In this document: positions 11,516-23,620 of the stretch, piece by piece
Layout of the letters: each line of letters starts with the position of its first letter
How positions within the stretch are numbered: the first letter of the stretch is position 1
Source: Capitulum mitella
Taxonomy: Eukaryota > Arthropoda > Thecostraca > Pollicipedomorpha > Pollicipedidae
DNA: 64,000 nucleotides
Direction of reading: 5' to 3'
Assembly (NCBI GenBank): GCA_030062745.1
Contig: CP099842.1
Location: forward strand, 7,111,822 to 7,175,821
Program-made: the position numbers and the translations under genes
Notes under the pieces: generated by a model
The model's input: only the letters and a program-made list of their open reading frames with translations
Told to the model about the DNA's origin: nothing
Databases searched by the model: none

Positions 11516-12319
11516 ATAGCAATAAATATCTAACAACCGATATAGGTAGATTCATCATTTGCATGTTTGAGGAATGTTTGCGAATTTTAAATAAGTCTTT
11601 CATCATTGTGCTATATGAAGATCCTTAAATTCTTTAAGTTCGATGACGACAAATACGAAGGCAGCTAGACTATTTTGTTAGTTGAACGGTCTCCCATTCA
11701 TATTTTTATACTGCACGTACTACTGGCTCAGTTCAGCTTTTGGTGGAGGCCTCAATCCATAGGTAAGCTCACATTACAGTTAGGCAACGATACCTGAACT
11801 TAATCCTGCCTTTTCTCTCCGATTGTCTCAGCTTATCCTCGCCGCCTTTCCCATTACTGGAGAGCCATTAAAATAATCGTTCCGGTTCCAGACTGGCCGC
11901 GTTCGCACATGGCGCGCCTCCCGTTTTAGACGGCCCAGATCGCCACTTGGCTGCGGAATTAAGATCCTGTAACAGGCCCGCATAGGCCGTTCCAAGGTCA
12001 GGATAGTGCGACGCAGCGCCACTCTGCTCCACTCGGCCGACAAATCCTCCAGGACGGCCGTCTGTTTGGTTGCAGCTCTGGTGATGTGTGCGGCACGTGA
12101 TCGGATGAGCGAGCGATGAGTCATTTCACAGCAACTGACTTGAAACGGATGCGTAAACGGTGCAGAATAATTCCATTTAGCTTGCTCTTCTCACGGTAAA
12201 TCGGACTTCAGTGATCCGTGTGATGCCCAATGGACAGGAATCGACTCGGTACTTGGGAGCCACAGGAACCTGATATGGGGGAAAATTGTTATTTATATTT
12301 TGATATTGCTGTTCATGTT
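10511..12319. other. no recognisable gene; (CA)n(TA)n microsatellite at 11424-11510
   Basis: The first 450 bases may be the decayed 3' part of the Penelope-like element. A compound CA/TA microsatellite sits at 11424-11510. A 98-codon minus frame at 11828-12124 has no similarity known to me. The rest shows nothing. Confidence 0.5.
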
Positions 12320-12530
12320 TTTGTATTCAGTGACATAACTTTATATGCCTTTGGTATGGAGCTTTGAATACCAAGGCAAATTTTTGGTATGGAATTCCAT
12401 ATCAATATTTTGACCCATTCGTGTGCTTTCTTACTTCAAATACGTTTCTAGTGTAACATTTTATGGTCAGGACTCATTTTTCCACAGCAAAATTCGACCA
12501 GATACAGATACCTCAGCTCTAGGGCCCCAT
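12320..12530 (+). repeat. dispersed repeat family C, copy 1 (5' part only)
   Basis: TAACTTT.TATG.CTTTGGTA..GGA followed by TGGTATGGAATTCCATA.CAATATTTTGA and CACATTTTA.GG-type sequence matches 18008-18250 and 23083-23310. This copy stops before the GAATCGATTC-rich part and abuts the left arm of the large inverted repeat. Confidence 0.75.
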
Positions 12531-12629
12531 ATTTGGAGGTTTCATACGAAAGTGAAATCATAGAAAAGCATATCTGATGTAATCTCCCGCCCAGCGCAGC
12601 ACCAATGTGACGACTTAACACCCTCATGT

Positions 12630-15600
12630 CTCAGATTTCGCTGCAAATTGGTGCCAGGGGTAATCTGGTGCGTCGAACACTCCTGGCGTAATATCAGCTC
12701 TGACCAATGGGTCATGAGACATGCCTCACAGTGTTTTCATTAGTGGACGTAACATCGATTTGTTCGGAGCGCTGGAGCACCAAGGAAAATGCGCAAAATA
12801 TTATCAGTTTGTATATTCTCAAGATCATGAAGATTTTTAAGGAAACAAGTCAGAAACAAAATCGCCCAGGGCAACTGTAAAAAAGCCACGTGACCTGTCA
12901 AAGGTCACCGTGCCACCTTTGCATAATTTCCGTCCTTAAATCTTTGTTTCGCAGACAATACGCATGGTACGTTGTCAATCCATAACAAAACATAATATCC
13001 GCGTATACGAGTGTCCAAAAGACATTCCCATAGCTCAGAACATCGCCGTTTTCACTCGTCCTGGCATTCGGATGGCACCGAAGGGCAGTGCTAGGACAGA
13101 TCACCAAGACGAGTTTTCCGCTCTCTCAGACTTCGCTTTACATTGGTGCATATGGTTGTTCTGTTCTATAGCATGATTTCGATTCTTGGGTTTATATATT
13201 CGTGGGTTCTAAAGGTCACGACATACAAGTCATGGTAAAAGTCAGGTCAGGGCCGAAGACCAGCTACGAATGCCACTGTATGTCCATGACCAAAAAGGTT
13301 ATAAGGACAAAACTATATGTCATCAGGAAGAAAAGGAACCAGGGAATGTTTTCCCGTGTATAAGTTGACCTTCTTTAATCAGATCTGTACATTGATCAAA
13401 AGCTATTTTTCAACGGTAAGGTCTGTTTTCAAGGCCATATCCCTGCTTCGGTTCTTTTTAAAATCACACAAATATAGGTTACACTCTTGGCAACGTACTG
13501 GCAAAGTTTCAGTTTGTGATGGGAACGCCTTGGAGAAAACGGGGGTCATGTGTCATGACCTGATTTGACCCGAATGCTTACTAATCTCGATTTATTTCAA
13601 GATATAAGCAATGAGGTTATTGCTTTAAAGCATCTGACATGTGGAGTACATGCATGACATCATTATTTCCCTTTCAGTTTGTTTTTACATGTTCTACTCT
13701 TTGCTAGTTTATGGCAACTTCGGTGATGCATCGGGGGGAGCAAGGAATGCCCCCGGCGATAAGCCCCTAATTAAGCTAGAGCCGTGAAATGCAAACGAGT
13801 GTGTTGCTCGCCATAAGAGAAAGCCAATGGTGCCATTTTTGAGGTAGTTGTTTAATCGCTGATCTCCCAGGTCAGGTCAATGTCCCGAAATTGGTGAAAA
13901 TCATGAGGCGTTTAGTTCAGAAAGCCACAAAAGAAAACGTTTTACCGTTGGAGAAATAGAAAATAAGCATAAGGCTCATTGGAGCCTTGCAAAGCTAATG
14001 GTATTCTTCATGATTACTTCTGGTCAATCACACTAGTCTGGTCAGGCCAAATCCTGTGAGCTCTTGGACCGACATCGAATCTTAAGCTCTCTAGCAGCCA
14101 TTAACTGGGCGTTAATGAGTGGAAATTGTGTAAAATGGGTGCCAAATTTAAAATCAGCGCCTCAAGATACCTTCGGCGACCCATGGTCAAAAATGTCATC
14201 CTAGATCATCCGAGGTAATTAACATTGGGTGGCCTCAAAAGCGACACAAACTTAGAGCAACCCGAAACTTAGAGTGGTCTGTTTACACGTAGTTAGACCG
14301 CAATTTGCCTCCTGAATGCCATTTGCTTTCGTAATGTTGTGATTTCCCGACATTTCGTACAAAATTAGCCATGCGTCACTGATCCATGACGTCATTTCTG
14401 AACATATGCAAGGCCAGTTTTCTCACAAATGTTGGGAAGTCACAAACTTGTGAAAACAAATAACACTCAAGAGGCAAACTGCGGTCTAATTACGTGTGAA
14501 CAGACCACTTCTATGTTTCCTATGAAATATATTCGCCTAATCCTATTCCTATAACACCTATGAGTTCCATTAAGTACGTGGCCCTTTTGAGGACACCCGA
14601 GGCCAATGACCTCGGATGATCTAGGATGACTTTTTCGGCGTTCGCTTGACTAGGGTATTTTGAGACGCTGATTTTGAATTTGGCATCCATTTTAAGTTAT
14701 TCCGAATCATTTACGTTCATTTAATGACTGCAAGATGGCTTTCAATTCTATGCCGTTCCAGGCAGTCACAGGATTTGGCCTGACTTGACCCGTGTCATTA
14801 ACCGAAAGTAACCATGAAGGATACCATAAGATTTGCTAGGCCTCAATGAGTCTTATGCTTTTTTCCGGTTTCTCTAACTGTAGAACCTGATCTGGGAGAC
14901 CACCGACTGACCTACAGCCTTCAAAAAGGATACCATTGGCTTTCTCTTATCGCGGGCAACACGCTTGTCTTTCGCGGCTCTAGCTTGATTAGGGGCTAAT
15001 CGCCAGGGGGTTCCTACCCTCCTCATGGACCATCGAAGTTGTCGAAATGGCATGCACTATCAAAAGTTGAAACATATAAAAACAAACTGAAAGGTGGGAA
15101 TTGATGTCACGCATGTATTCCACATGACAGATGCTGTCAAATGATATCCATATTGCCTATATCTTGGAATGAATCGAGGTTAGTAAATATCCAGATCAAA
15201 TCAGGTCATGACACATGACCCCCCTTTCCCCCAAGGAGTTCCTATTACAAAATGACGTCCCGTCATTATGTTACCAACGATGTAACCTATATTTCTGGGA
15301 ATTTAAAGTAGATGGGAACAGGGAAAATGACCTTGAAAATGCACTTTGCCTTTAAAAAGACGCTTTCGCTCAATCTGCAAATTTGACATGAGAAGGTTAG
15401 CTCTTGCGGGAAAACATTTCTTGGTTCTTTTTCTTGCTTATGATACATAATTTTGCCCTTATAGCTTTTTTGATCATGGACACTTAATGACATTCGTAGC
15501 TGTTCTTCGGCCCTGACCTCACATTTTCAATGACCTGTATATCGTGACCTTTAGAACCAACGAATATATAAACCCAAGAATCGAAACCAAGGCATAGAAC

Positions 15601-16310
15601 GACCATATGCACCAATTTTGAGCGAAACTTGAGAGAGTGTGCTGAACTTTTCTGTATGATCTGCTTTAAATTGCTCTTCGGTGCTGTCCGAATGCCAAAA
15701 TGAGTGAAAACGGCGATCTTCTGAGCCATCGCAATGTCATTTGGACGCTTGTACCCTTGGATATTATTCTTGTTGTAGAAAGACCGTACCAGGCATATTA
15801 TCTGCGGAATGAAAAATTAAAGACGAAAATTATGCAAAGATGCCACGATGACCTTTGATCTGGGTCACGAGGTGACTTTTTTAGAATGACCTGGGTTAAT
15901 TTTCTTTTGTGTTTTCTTTTTGAAACTCTCTGATCTTCAGAATATGTAACTTGATATTACTTTATGTATTTTTCTTGGTGCTACGACGCTCCAAACATGT
16001 CAATGTTACGCTCAGTTCTGAAAACGCCTGGGACTGTTTTCCGATTGACAACACGGGTGCAGCCAGGGGGGCCGGTGGGCCCGGGACCCCGCCCCCCTTA
16101 GTACTGCAGTTTTTGAGGAAACCATTGCTCATCGTCTTCCCAGCAGGCGGTTTTCGTATGATTTCAGTTCACACTGAGCTCCGTCCCCTCTTAAGGAAAT
16201 CCTGGCTGCGCCTCTGAATGAAAACGCCGTAGTCCAGAGAGAGCTGATATTGTGTGAGTCAGATTCCACGTACCAGATAACCATTGGTACTAATTTTGAG
16301 CAAACTCTGA
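12630..16310. repeat. 3.7-kb diverged inverted repeat (long palindromic element)
   Basis: The left arm (about 12630-14375) and right arm (about 14425-16310) are reverse complements over most of their length. Examples are TGCATAATTTTCGT.TTTAAT-type sequence at 12920 against 15820, ATTCTTGGGTTTATATATTCGT at 13175 against 15570, GGCGACCCATGG..AAAAATGTCATCCTAGATCATCCGAGG at 14170 against 14640, and AGACCGCAATTTGCCTC at 14305 against 14475. By eye the arms differ at roughly a fifth of positions, with small indels. The centre is an unpaired loop of about 50 bases at 14375-14425. Open frames such as 12898-13107 and its mirror 15484-15729 are parallel shadows of the arms. No transposase was recognised. 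Confidence 0.85.
16029..16218. mobile_element. ~190-bp insertion nested in the right arm of the inverted repeat
   Basis: The decamer TGAAAACGCC occurs at 16019-16028 and again at 16219-16228. The DNA between is absent from the left arm. Inside it, a CACGGGTGCAGCCAGG-type segment near 16050 and AATCCTGGCTGCGCCTCTG at the right end form rough inverted termini, with a G/C-run interior. It looks like a small non-autonomous DNA element. The exact target-site duplication is uncertain because the inverted motif begins about 20 bases inside the left decamer. Confidence 0.5.
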
Positions 16311-16353
16311 GACGCGATGGTGTAAGTCGTTGCGTAGCGTGAGAGACGCTACC

Positions 16354-16354
<1 letters not shown>

Positions 16355-16385
<31 letters not shown>
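16355..16385. repeat. (CT)n microsatellite
   Basis: About 15 CT units followed by CTT-rich sequence. Confidence 0.97.
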
Positions 16386-16390
<5 letters not shown>

Positions 16391-16716
16391 TTCTTCTTCT
16401 CTTTCTTTGAGACTGGTAGGAACGTCTTTATCTGGCCTGGCTAGCGACTTCACTGGCGCAGGTCATAAACAATGACAGTGACGTCATAAACAATGTCCCG
16501 CAGCAGCTCGGTTAGCTGTTGAAACCTGTCTCAATCGGAGAAAAATATACACTGCCAGCCGGCGCAACAGAGCGAAGATCGGCGCCCGTGGCGGAACACC
16601 CCGCTCATTAGGCGGAGGTCAAACGTAGACCACCCTTTTAGTTCGGTGAACATGGAGTTTCTTGTTCTGGTCTGTCTGGGTGTTTCGACCCGTATGTCCA
16701 TTTGGCGCGAAATTAA

Positions 16717-17979
16717 CCCTAGCCCGTATAGGGTCTTCTGCATAACTCGAGCGTATAAGAGTGGGGGGGGGGGATTGGCGCGACCCCCTGGCCATTTCCA
16801 CACCGTGCGTCCCAGAGCGTCGTGGAAAAACCAGCGTGTTACGCGTGACGAGATCTCGCGACTAGCGTCTCTTTCTAAGGTCTCAGGCCAACGGATGACC
16901 TTCCAGTTCAGGTTAAAGGTCAAAAATTGTCAGAAAGTGGTACTTTTTCGAGTTAAAGCGCAAATGAACGCCAACGAATAAATGTCAATGAAACGAAACA
17001 AACATCATAATGTTCGTCAATCCATTATTAGTCTATCTGTACACCACATGGTTATATTTTGCCCATGGAGTTCGATCCAGGTCATGCTAGGTCAATCCCT
17101 GCCAAGCAGCATCGTCGGCTTAAATGTGTTTTCGGGACTGCAGAAATATTTCTGAAGCTGAAATCGAATGTAGTATTTCAATTAACAAGCACTGTTGTTC
17201 AATAACACATAAAGTTCACCTTAGGTTATGCAAGGTTATCTGAAGCCAATGACCCAGAATGACCTCGGATTAGCTTAAGATCGTAACGTAGATGCCTTAA
17301 AAGTGTTTTTCGAATTGATATCCAACACAAAATCTAATTTACGTCATGCCGTGGTGTTGTAGACTCATCACTTCGCGGCCGAAGCCGCTCCGCCCGTCGG
17401 AGGAAAAGTCAGGGGTTCGCTGCCTTGTACCCTCTTTAAGTGAAATTAAAAGATAGACTGTGTCAGATTTAAATCATTCAATGTTTTACACCTCATGCAG
17501 TCCTAATATATAGGCTGTTTTAATATGCCTATTTCCTATCGCATTCCCAAAGATAAGAAGCAGCGTGTTTCCCGCCGTAGCTCATGTCCTAAGTTGACAA
17601 CTTCAGTAATCCCGGCAGTGAGCATAAGCCCATTAAATCTATATATAGCCTTATAAAACATACAATTTGGGGTCGACCGATATATATATATATATTTTTT
17701 TTTTATTATGTTTGCGTATTCCAACCGCCTTACAGTGAGACAAAACTGAGACCGCTGTAAACCGGCTGCGTCGGCGCGGGAAAACGACTGGCATGGTCCC
17801 TATTGTAACGTCATAGCTCGTTCCCACGGCATAGCAGAAGAAAAATCTTTCCACCATAAGATGCGTGATGGATGCCCCAGAAGGTACACGAAGTTTCAGA
17901 TGGATCAAACAAACCGTTCGGAAGCTGTCCTCGTGAAACCTCAGGAGGGGTTGCGTCAAGCCCCCTATACGGGCGAGGG
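16717..17979. mobile_element. piggyBac-like non-autonomous element, family 2 (1263 bp)
   Basis: The element begins CCCTAGCCCGTATAGGG just after TTAA (16713-16716) and ends with the reverse complement of CCCTCGCCCGTATAGGG just before TTAA (17980-17983). This gives 17-bp terminal inverted repeats with one mismatch and the TTAA duplication used by piggyBac-superfamily transposases, whose ends start CCCT/CCYT. The interior carries only short, unrecognised open frames on both strands (plus 16646-16981, which starts before the element; minus 17651-17959), a poly-G run near 16763, and a TA/T-rich patch at 17680-17706. No DDD transposase domain is visible. Confidence 0.75.
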
Positions 17980-18007
17980 TTAAGGTGTAGCCAGGTATTG
18001 TTATTCG

Positions 18008-18780
18008 TTATACACTGAGGTGTAACTTTGTATGGCTTTGGTACGGAGTTTTCCGTATCAAAGGAAATTATTGCTACGGAATTTCATACCAATATTTTGA
18101 TACATTCACGTGTTTTCTAATTTTATAAAATGGAACCAACTAAATCCGTTATCAATGCCACGTTTTATGGTCCGATGACCTTATTTTTCTATACCAAGCT
18201 TTGTTCCAATTCCACACCCATGGTTATATGTGCGTAACCACGGCTACTGCAGCAATGATTCACACTTAGAAAACTATCAACCCGGATCAGCCTCCAGAAG
18301 TATTGTTTTGCGACAGAGCCACGAGACGTGTGCCTGAACATTTCATCGATGAAACACTCCAATTCGGCAGTCCTTTTTGCCCGAACGATAATATTGAACT
18401 GCGGTATCAAGAATCGTCTCAGCTAATCAGGACCAGACTCGTGCTTGATTCCACTTCGGGGGAAACCGACTCCGAACCCAGCTCAAAGCATACTGGATCG
18501 ATGTTGATTGTGACTCTATGCGATTTTTTCAAAACGGAATCGATTATGATTCAAAATGAAACGAAGCGTTCCCGGAATCGATTCCACTAAGGTCCATTTG
18601 GTTGGATTAAGCCATCGGAATCGATTCGAAATCCGAAGACAATCACATCTCAAAGTCGTTGGAATCGATTCTGAGTCTGACATTTATCAGCGAAATCGAT
18701 TCCGATTCTGAGTGTGGCCGGAACGGAATCAATTCCATAGTCGGTTCTGTTCCCGATGGAACCGGGCACACTCTGATCAG
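18008..18780 (+). repeat. dispersed repeat family C, copy 2, with GAATCGATTC-rich 3' part
   Basis: The first 240 bases match 12320-12530 and 23083-23310. From about 18430 an AGACTCGTGCTTGATTCC segment matches AGACTTGTGCTCGATTCC at 23445. The 3' portion (18530-18740) is dense in GGAATCGATTC and ATTCCGATTC words. The peptide frames here (18303-18590, 18659-18880) follow from the repetitive words and are not genes. Confidence 0.7.
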
Positions 18781-19719
18781 AACTCGTAGTTACAAAGCAA
18801 ACTTGAAACTAACGGATAAATATCGCGAGGCGAAACAAATGCCTAATGTTACGTCTACAACTAGTGAACAAAAATCATAACGGCAGAATATTCGCCCGGT
18901 GACGAATGCTCGAAATGCGTTCGGGGCCCTGACGACCACCGGTATGACCGGAGCTGCGTTGAGGAACGGTCCGGAACTGCACAGACGTCGCAAGACCCGC
19001 TTTCCATTTCCAGTTTCGAGTTGATCATGGTCTGTCTATGCGCCCGTCGGAACTGGAAATGTCGACGTTCTTTCTTTACGTCTCCGTATGAAACAGGCCC
19101 GCAACTACCATGACAGCACTCGGCGCAAATGCATCCCCAGAAATCAATGAGCCCCTCGAGTACATGTGTGCCCCGACAACTTTAAATACGATTAACGCCT
19201 GTTAGTTTATTTTCGAAACAGTGTTTCACCTCTCTGCCCCCCCCCCTCCCTCCTGCCATATTTTGAGTAGTTACATGCCAAGTGTCCATTACCATTTAAG
19301 CTTGTGCCTTGTTCGTCTGAATTAAATCGATTCTCTTTCGGATTTCCAGAGCGGAGAATCAATTCCGATTCAGATCCCGTGCATTTTTTTAAAAAGTGAA
19401 TCGATTCAGTTCGGTTTCACAATTGGTACGGTTTTTTGCGGGGGGAGGTAATTCCAGGTTGCATGCTAGGCAGTACACTTCCAGTAATTTAGATTGAACG
19501 TCAACTGACGAAATGAGCCGCTGAAAGCAGGTAACGGCTAAGATTTTTAAACGTTTTATGCAATACGCTTTCAAATGCAGTGGCCGGACGTGACAAAATC
19601 ACTTATATACAAGACAAGAGACACATTTAATGGCCATAGATCACGTGTGGATCTGACCCGGTTTAACAAAACACCGTAAATGTATCTCGGCGCAGCATTA
19701 TCACCCTATTCTGTGCCTG
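18781..19719. other. no recognisable gene
   Basis: It contains one more GAATCGATTC/ATTCCGATTC patch at 19325-19410 and a poly-C run near 19238. Nothing else recognised. Confidence 0.5.
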
Positions 19720-19880
19720 GGGTTCCCTATTCCGATGCAGGTCATCTCCCTCCGGTTTTTTGTTCGCCATTTCCGGAGGATTTGGGAGCTGCTTCACAAA
19801 ACTTGATGACTTCTTCCAAAATATGTTTTTTGCAACCTTACCCAGAGGCGGATCCAGGACGCCTTTCAGGGAGGCATGAC
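19720..19880 (-). mobile_element. piggyBac-like MITE family 1, diverged terminal fragment
   Basis: TTCCCTATTCCGATGCAGG.., then CGGTTTTTTGTTCGCCATTTCCGG, GCTTCACAAAACTTGATGACTT and GGCGGATCCAGGACGCCTTTCAGGGAGGCA parallel the 30619-30810 end of the complete copy (GGGTTTTTTGCTTGCCGATTCC, GCTTCACGAAACTTGGTGACTT, GGCGGAGCCAGGCAACGTTTTTGGGAGGCA). It is older and truncated. No TTAA boundary survives. Confidence 0.6.
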
Positions 19881-20599
19881 TGAGGAATATGGCGCTTTCT
19901 GGAGATCGCGCAATTTGACGTGGTCATGTAGTATTTACATGTCTTTTATAATGTTGCGGACAGTTCCAATGGTCAAAATGTTGCAATCTGCACACTTTCA
20001 AGTATTTTTAAGAAAAATGTTGGTTAATGACGGATCCAAGAGCATGTAAAAGTGGTATTTGTATTTTCTTGATCCTATAAATATATGACTTATTGTACGC
20101 ATACAACAAAGCAACTGTATGATATAGACATATCTTTTTTAATTTGTGCATATAATTCGCCTATACATGTTGCCAGGAGAGTTTTCGGGCATCGGCTTTC
20201 GAGTGCAAATTAGTGTGCCTAGCAAGCATCTGGATACGTGTAATTGGTTTTGTCAGTTGCACATATATTACGGTCAAATGTCATACATTTCAATGAAAAT
20301 AAAGATGAGAGGCGGCTACAGGGCAATGCAACAAGTAGTGTTTTATTTCTTCTGATTCCTGAAAAATTATGACTCAGTTTACCACATAGAAAATACACTC
20401 TCTTCTTCTGGTTACTGAATCAGCCCAGGGGTATTTGCAATATTCATTTAAAATGGCATGCGACACGTATGGAGATATTTTCCGAACGCAGGTAAGCTCG
20501 CCAGATTCAAGATATGTATAAGAGTAAATTAACATTTCCCAGAAACGTATACCCCTTTTTATGTGCCCTGGATCAGGCGCGGCTCCGATGGAGAGCGAT
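19881..20599. other. no recognisable gene
   Basis: AT-rich sequence. A 69-codon plus frame at 20146-20355 has no recognised similarity. Confidence 0.5.
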
Positions 20600-22260
20600 T
20601 GGGGGGATCGCCCTCCCCAGGCCTGAGAGCGGGCCTACGAGAGGACCCCGAAAGGGTCCCTTTCAAACTAAAAAGGAGCCCCGAAGGGGCCCCATATGAG
20701 CTTCACGGGGTCACTGTGAAAACCTGACGGGTTCTTGGTGCAGTCAGGTGGCTCTGGAAGGGTAAGATGAGAATAGAGGAACCCCTGGAACTACTTAAAG
20801 GGCCCCTGAGAGCAGAACAGGACCCCAACAGGACAGATTGCCTCTGAGGCCGCAAGAAGGGTCAAAGAGCCCCTGAGACGGCCAAGATGAGGGCTGAGTT
20901 CCTGAGACGGCATAGCGGCCCCTGGAATGACATAGGAGCCCCGAATAGGTTTAACGGGCCTGTGTGAAAAGTTGAAGGTTCCTGATGCAGTCAGAGGGCT
21001 TCCGGGAGAGTTAATAAGATCCTGAGACGGCAAGAACGGCCTCTAAGGTGGATAGAGGGGCCCCTGAAACTCTCCAAGGGTTCCTGGGACCGCAAGAGAG
21101 GCCCCCGCACGGCAAAGGATCCATGAGACCGTTTTAAATGCCAGAGAGGTTCCCGAAGCCGCAGGAACTTAGAGGGTTACTTAGGGTTGCCTAGCAAGGC
21201 TTACTTAGACCGTGGCCAGCCAGATGGGCCCTCTGAACGGCGACTCATCAGAAACCTTCTCAGCTTTGAGAGGGGCCCCAAAGGGGCTACACTGGTCCTT
21301 TTGAAAACCTCAGGGGTTCTTGATGCAGTCAGGGGGCCCGGGAAGGTCAGATGTGTCCTGAGGCGGCAAGATAGTTCCCCGCACGGCAGAGGACCCCTGA
21401 GAACGCCAAAAACGTCGGAGGGGCCTAAGCCCCTAAGCCCCAATAACCAATCAAGAGGGCCTCTAAGACGACGTATGGGCCCTGGACCACCGGAAGGTCC
21501 CCGAGTGTGTCAGATAGGTTCCTAGCACGGAAACAGCCTCCCTGAGACTGCCACTGAGGTTCCTGAAGCGTCATCAAAAAAGGCCCCTGGTACGGCTAGT
21601 GGGGCTCTATGACTGCTAGATATACCTCATGTGACAGAGGAAGATCCATCATACAGCCATTGAGACTACCGGAGACGTTCAGAAGGTCCATGACACCGCC
21701 CAAGAGCCCTGAAATCGCCAAGAAGTTTCCTGTAACTGCCAGATGGCCCCTGATACGGCAAAAATGTTCCCCAAGGACGTTAAAGGGAGCATCTAGGACA
21801 ACAGGGGGCCCACTGAGACTGCTAGAGAGGGGCCCTTGAGATTGCTAACTAGCAGTCTCTAGTAATAGGTGTCCCTGAGACGACCAGAGGGGCCCTGAAA
21901 CTACTAAACCTTGATGCATCCAGACGGATCCCGAAACGGCCAAAAAACGTAGAGCATCACCAGAGGCGCCTCTGTCATGGCAGAGAGAAACTTGAAGAAG
22001 GACCTTGTTACTGTCTGAGGGGCCCTTAAACGGCGAAAATTCCCCAGGGGCGATAGGAGGAAGCCCGAGATGGCTTCAGTGTCTCTGAAACTGCCGGATG
22101 GATCCATGAAACTTCCCGAGGTGCGCTGAAACTGCCAAAAGGAGCGCCTGAGACGTCCCGAGGGACACGTGAAACTGTGAAAGGAACCTGAGATCACTAG
22201 GAGGCCCTGACGCGGCAGACAGACCGAAGCACCAGAAGTGCTCTTGTAAGTGCAAGAAGG
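20600..22260. repeat. 1.6-kb degenerate satellite of ~25-35-bp GAGACGGC/GGGGCCCCTGA units
   Basis: The block is a chain of short, highly diverged units built on CCCCTGAGACGGCCAAGA, with frequent GGGGCCCC, GGTTCCTGA and AGGTCCC variants (for example at 20862-20890, 20995-21030, 21385-21420, 21820-21860). Spacing is irregular. Apparent frames on both strands (21187-21525, 21904-22425) are low-complexity by-products rich in Gly, Pro, Arg, Ser and Phe. Confidence 0.75.
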
Positions 22261-23082
22261 AACATTACCTAAGGTAGCAAAAATGTCTCCAGAAACTAGG
22301 AGAGGGCAGAGAGACTCCTGTACCACATACAGACACGATGTTTCAAAGAGAGGAAGAGAAGTTGCCGCCCAAAGTCCAGCCGTTATTGTCATGTTTTGGC
22401 CGCTTTGTCGGGGAATAAAACGCAAAATTTTCTCAAATAAGGTGATGCGCTTGAATTTTTCCAGTTACACTACATTATGAAAATGCAATATTATATCAGG
22501 TGCTTCCCCTGGACCCGAGCAGATCAACGCTGTTTTCACAGCTGGGAAGCAAAAAATGGGAGGACGGCCGGGGAGGGGTCCCGCGCTGACCATTCGCGTC
22601 CCACCCTTGCAAAATCCTGCCCTGCCCTGGATACGCCTATGCATTCTGAAAACTCTTTCCAATATATGTGATAGACCTACCAAATGTCGGTAAAATGGCA
22701 TGTATTAGAACAAAATCAGTCATGAAATGTGGTCAGGAAGTTCGCATAAGTAAACCCATATTTACACGCCCGTTTTGACCCCCTACCTCCTTTTCAAAAT
22801 GTTCGACATTTCTTGTTTAGAAATGTAGATCTCATTACAAGTTACCGAACGCCGTTTTCCGCCAGGAAATCGGACCAATAGCCCGGAACGAAATCGTTCG
22901 GAGCGGGCATGAACACGGAATATGGTTAAGCAATGTAGGATTTGTACCTCATTAGTGCAAAACAAAAATAAACAGCACGAACGCAAAACAAGCATCAGTT
23001 TACCCAATATAACGAACGACCACAATACATAGATGTGTTAACTTTAGTAGGCAAGGAAGGTAGACAGCAACGTGACCAGGGG
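22261..23082. other. no recognisable gene
   Basis: A GC-rich patch at 22500-22630, ending GCCCTGGATACGCCT, resembles the GGCGTATCCAGGG-type ends seen on small DNA elements, but no partner end was found. The rest shows nothing. Confidence 0.45.
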
Positions 23083-23620
23083 CGTAACTCTGTACGTCTT
23101 TGATGTGCAGCTCTCCATACCAAAGGAAATCATTTGTATGGAATTCCTCGCCAATATCTTGACTCGTTCCTGTTTTTTATCACTTCACAGAATACGGTAA
23201 GCACTTGAGTAATGTCACATTTTAGGGCTCCATTAATTTTTAATTTTTAATTCCATTAATTAATTAATTTCTCTTTGCCAAAATTCGTCCCAATTCTGCA
23301 CCGATGAATGTTGTGCACAAGCGGCAACTACGTACCGGTCGACCCGTCGCTACCACTGCTCCGAGACAGCGGTTGCGACATTGTCCCGTTATAATCACAG
23401 TTCACGCTCACCGACCAGCAGTCACCGCCCGTCGGTGCAAGGCAGACTTGTGCTCGATTCCGGCAGAATCAGAGCCGAATCCGGATTCGCTCCCATTTGG
23501 CCCAGAATTGGATTCGGAATCGATTCAGTTGGGATGTGTGTTGAGTCGGATTCAGGATTGCTTCGGTTCGTCTATGGCAGCACTGGCATTGGAAGCGAAT
23601 CAAACGGCAAAGTTCCCGAT
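23083..23620 (+). repeat. dispersed repeat family C, copy 3
   Basis: The start (GGGGCGTAACTCTGTACGTCTTTGATG) and the CCATACCAAAGGAAATCATT segment match copies 1 and 2. The 3' part again carries GAATCCGGATTCGCTCC and ATTCGGAATCGATTC clusters. A (TTAATTTT)n patch at 23232-23268 is specific to this copy. Confidence 0.7.
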
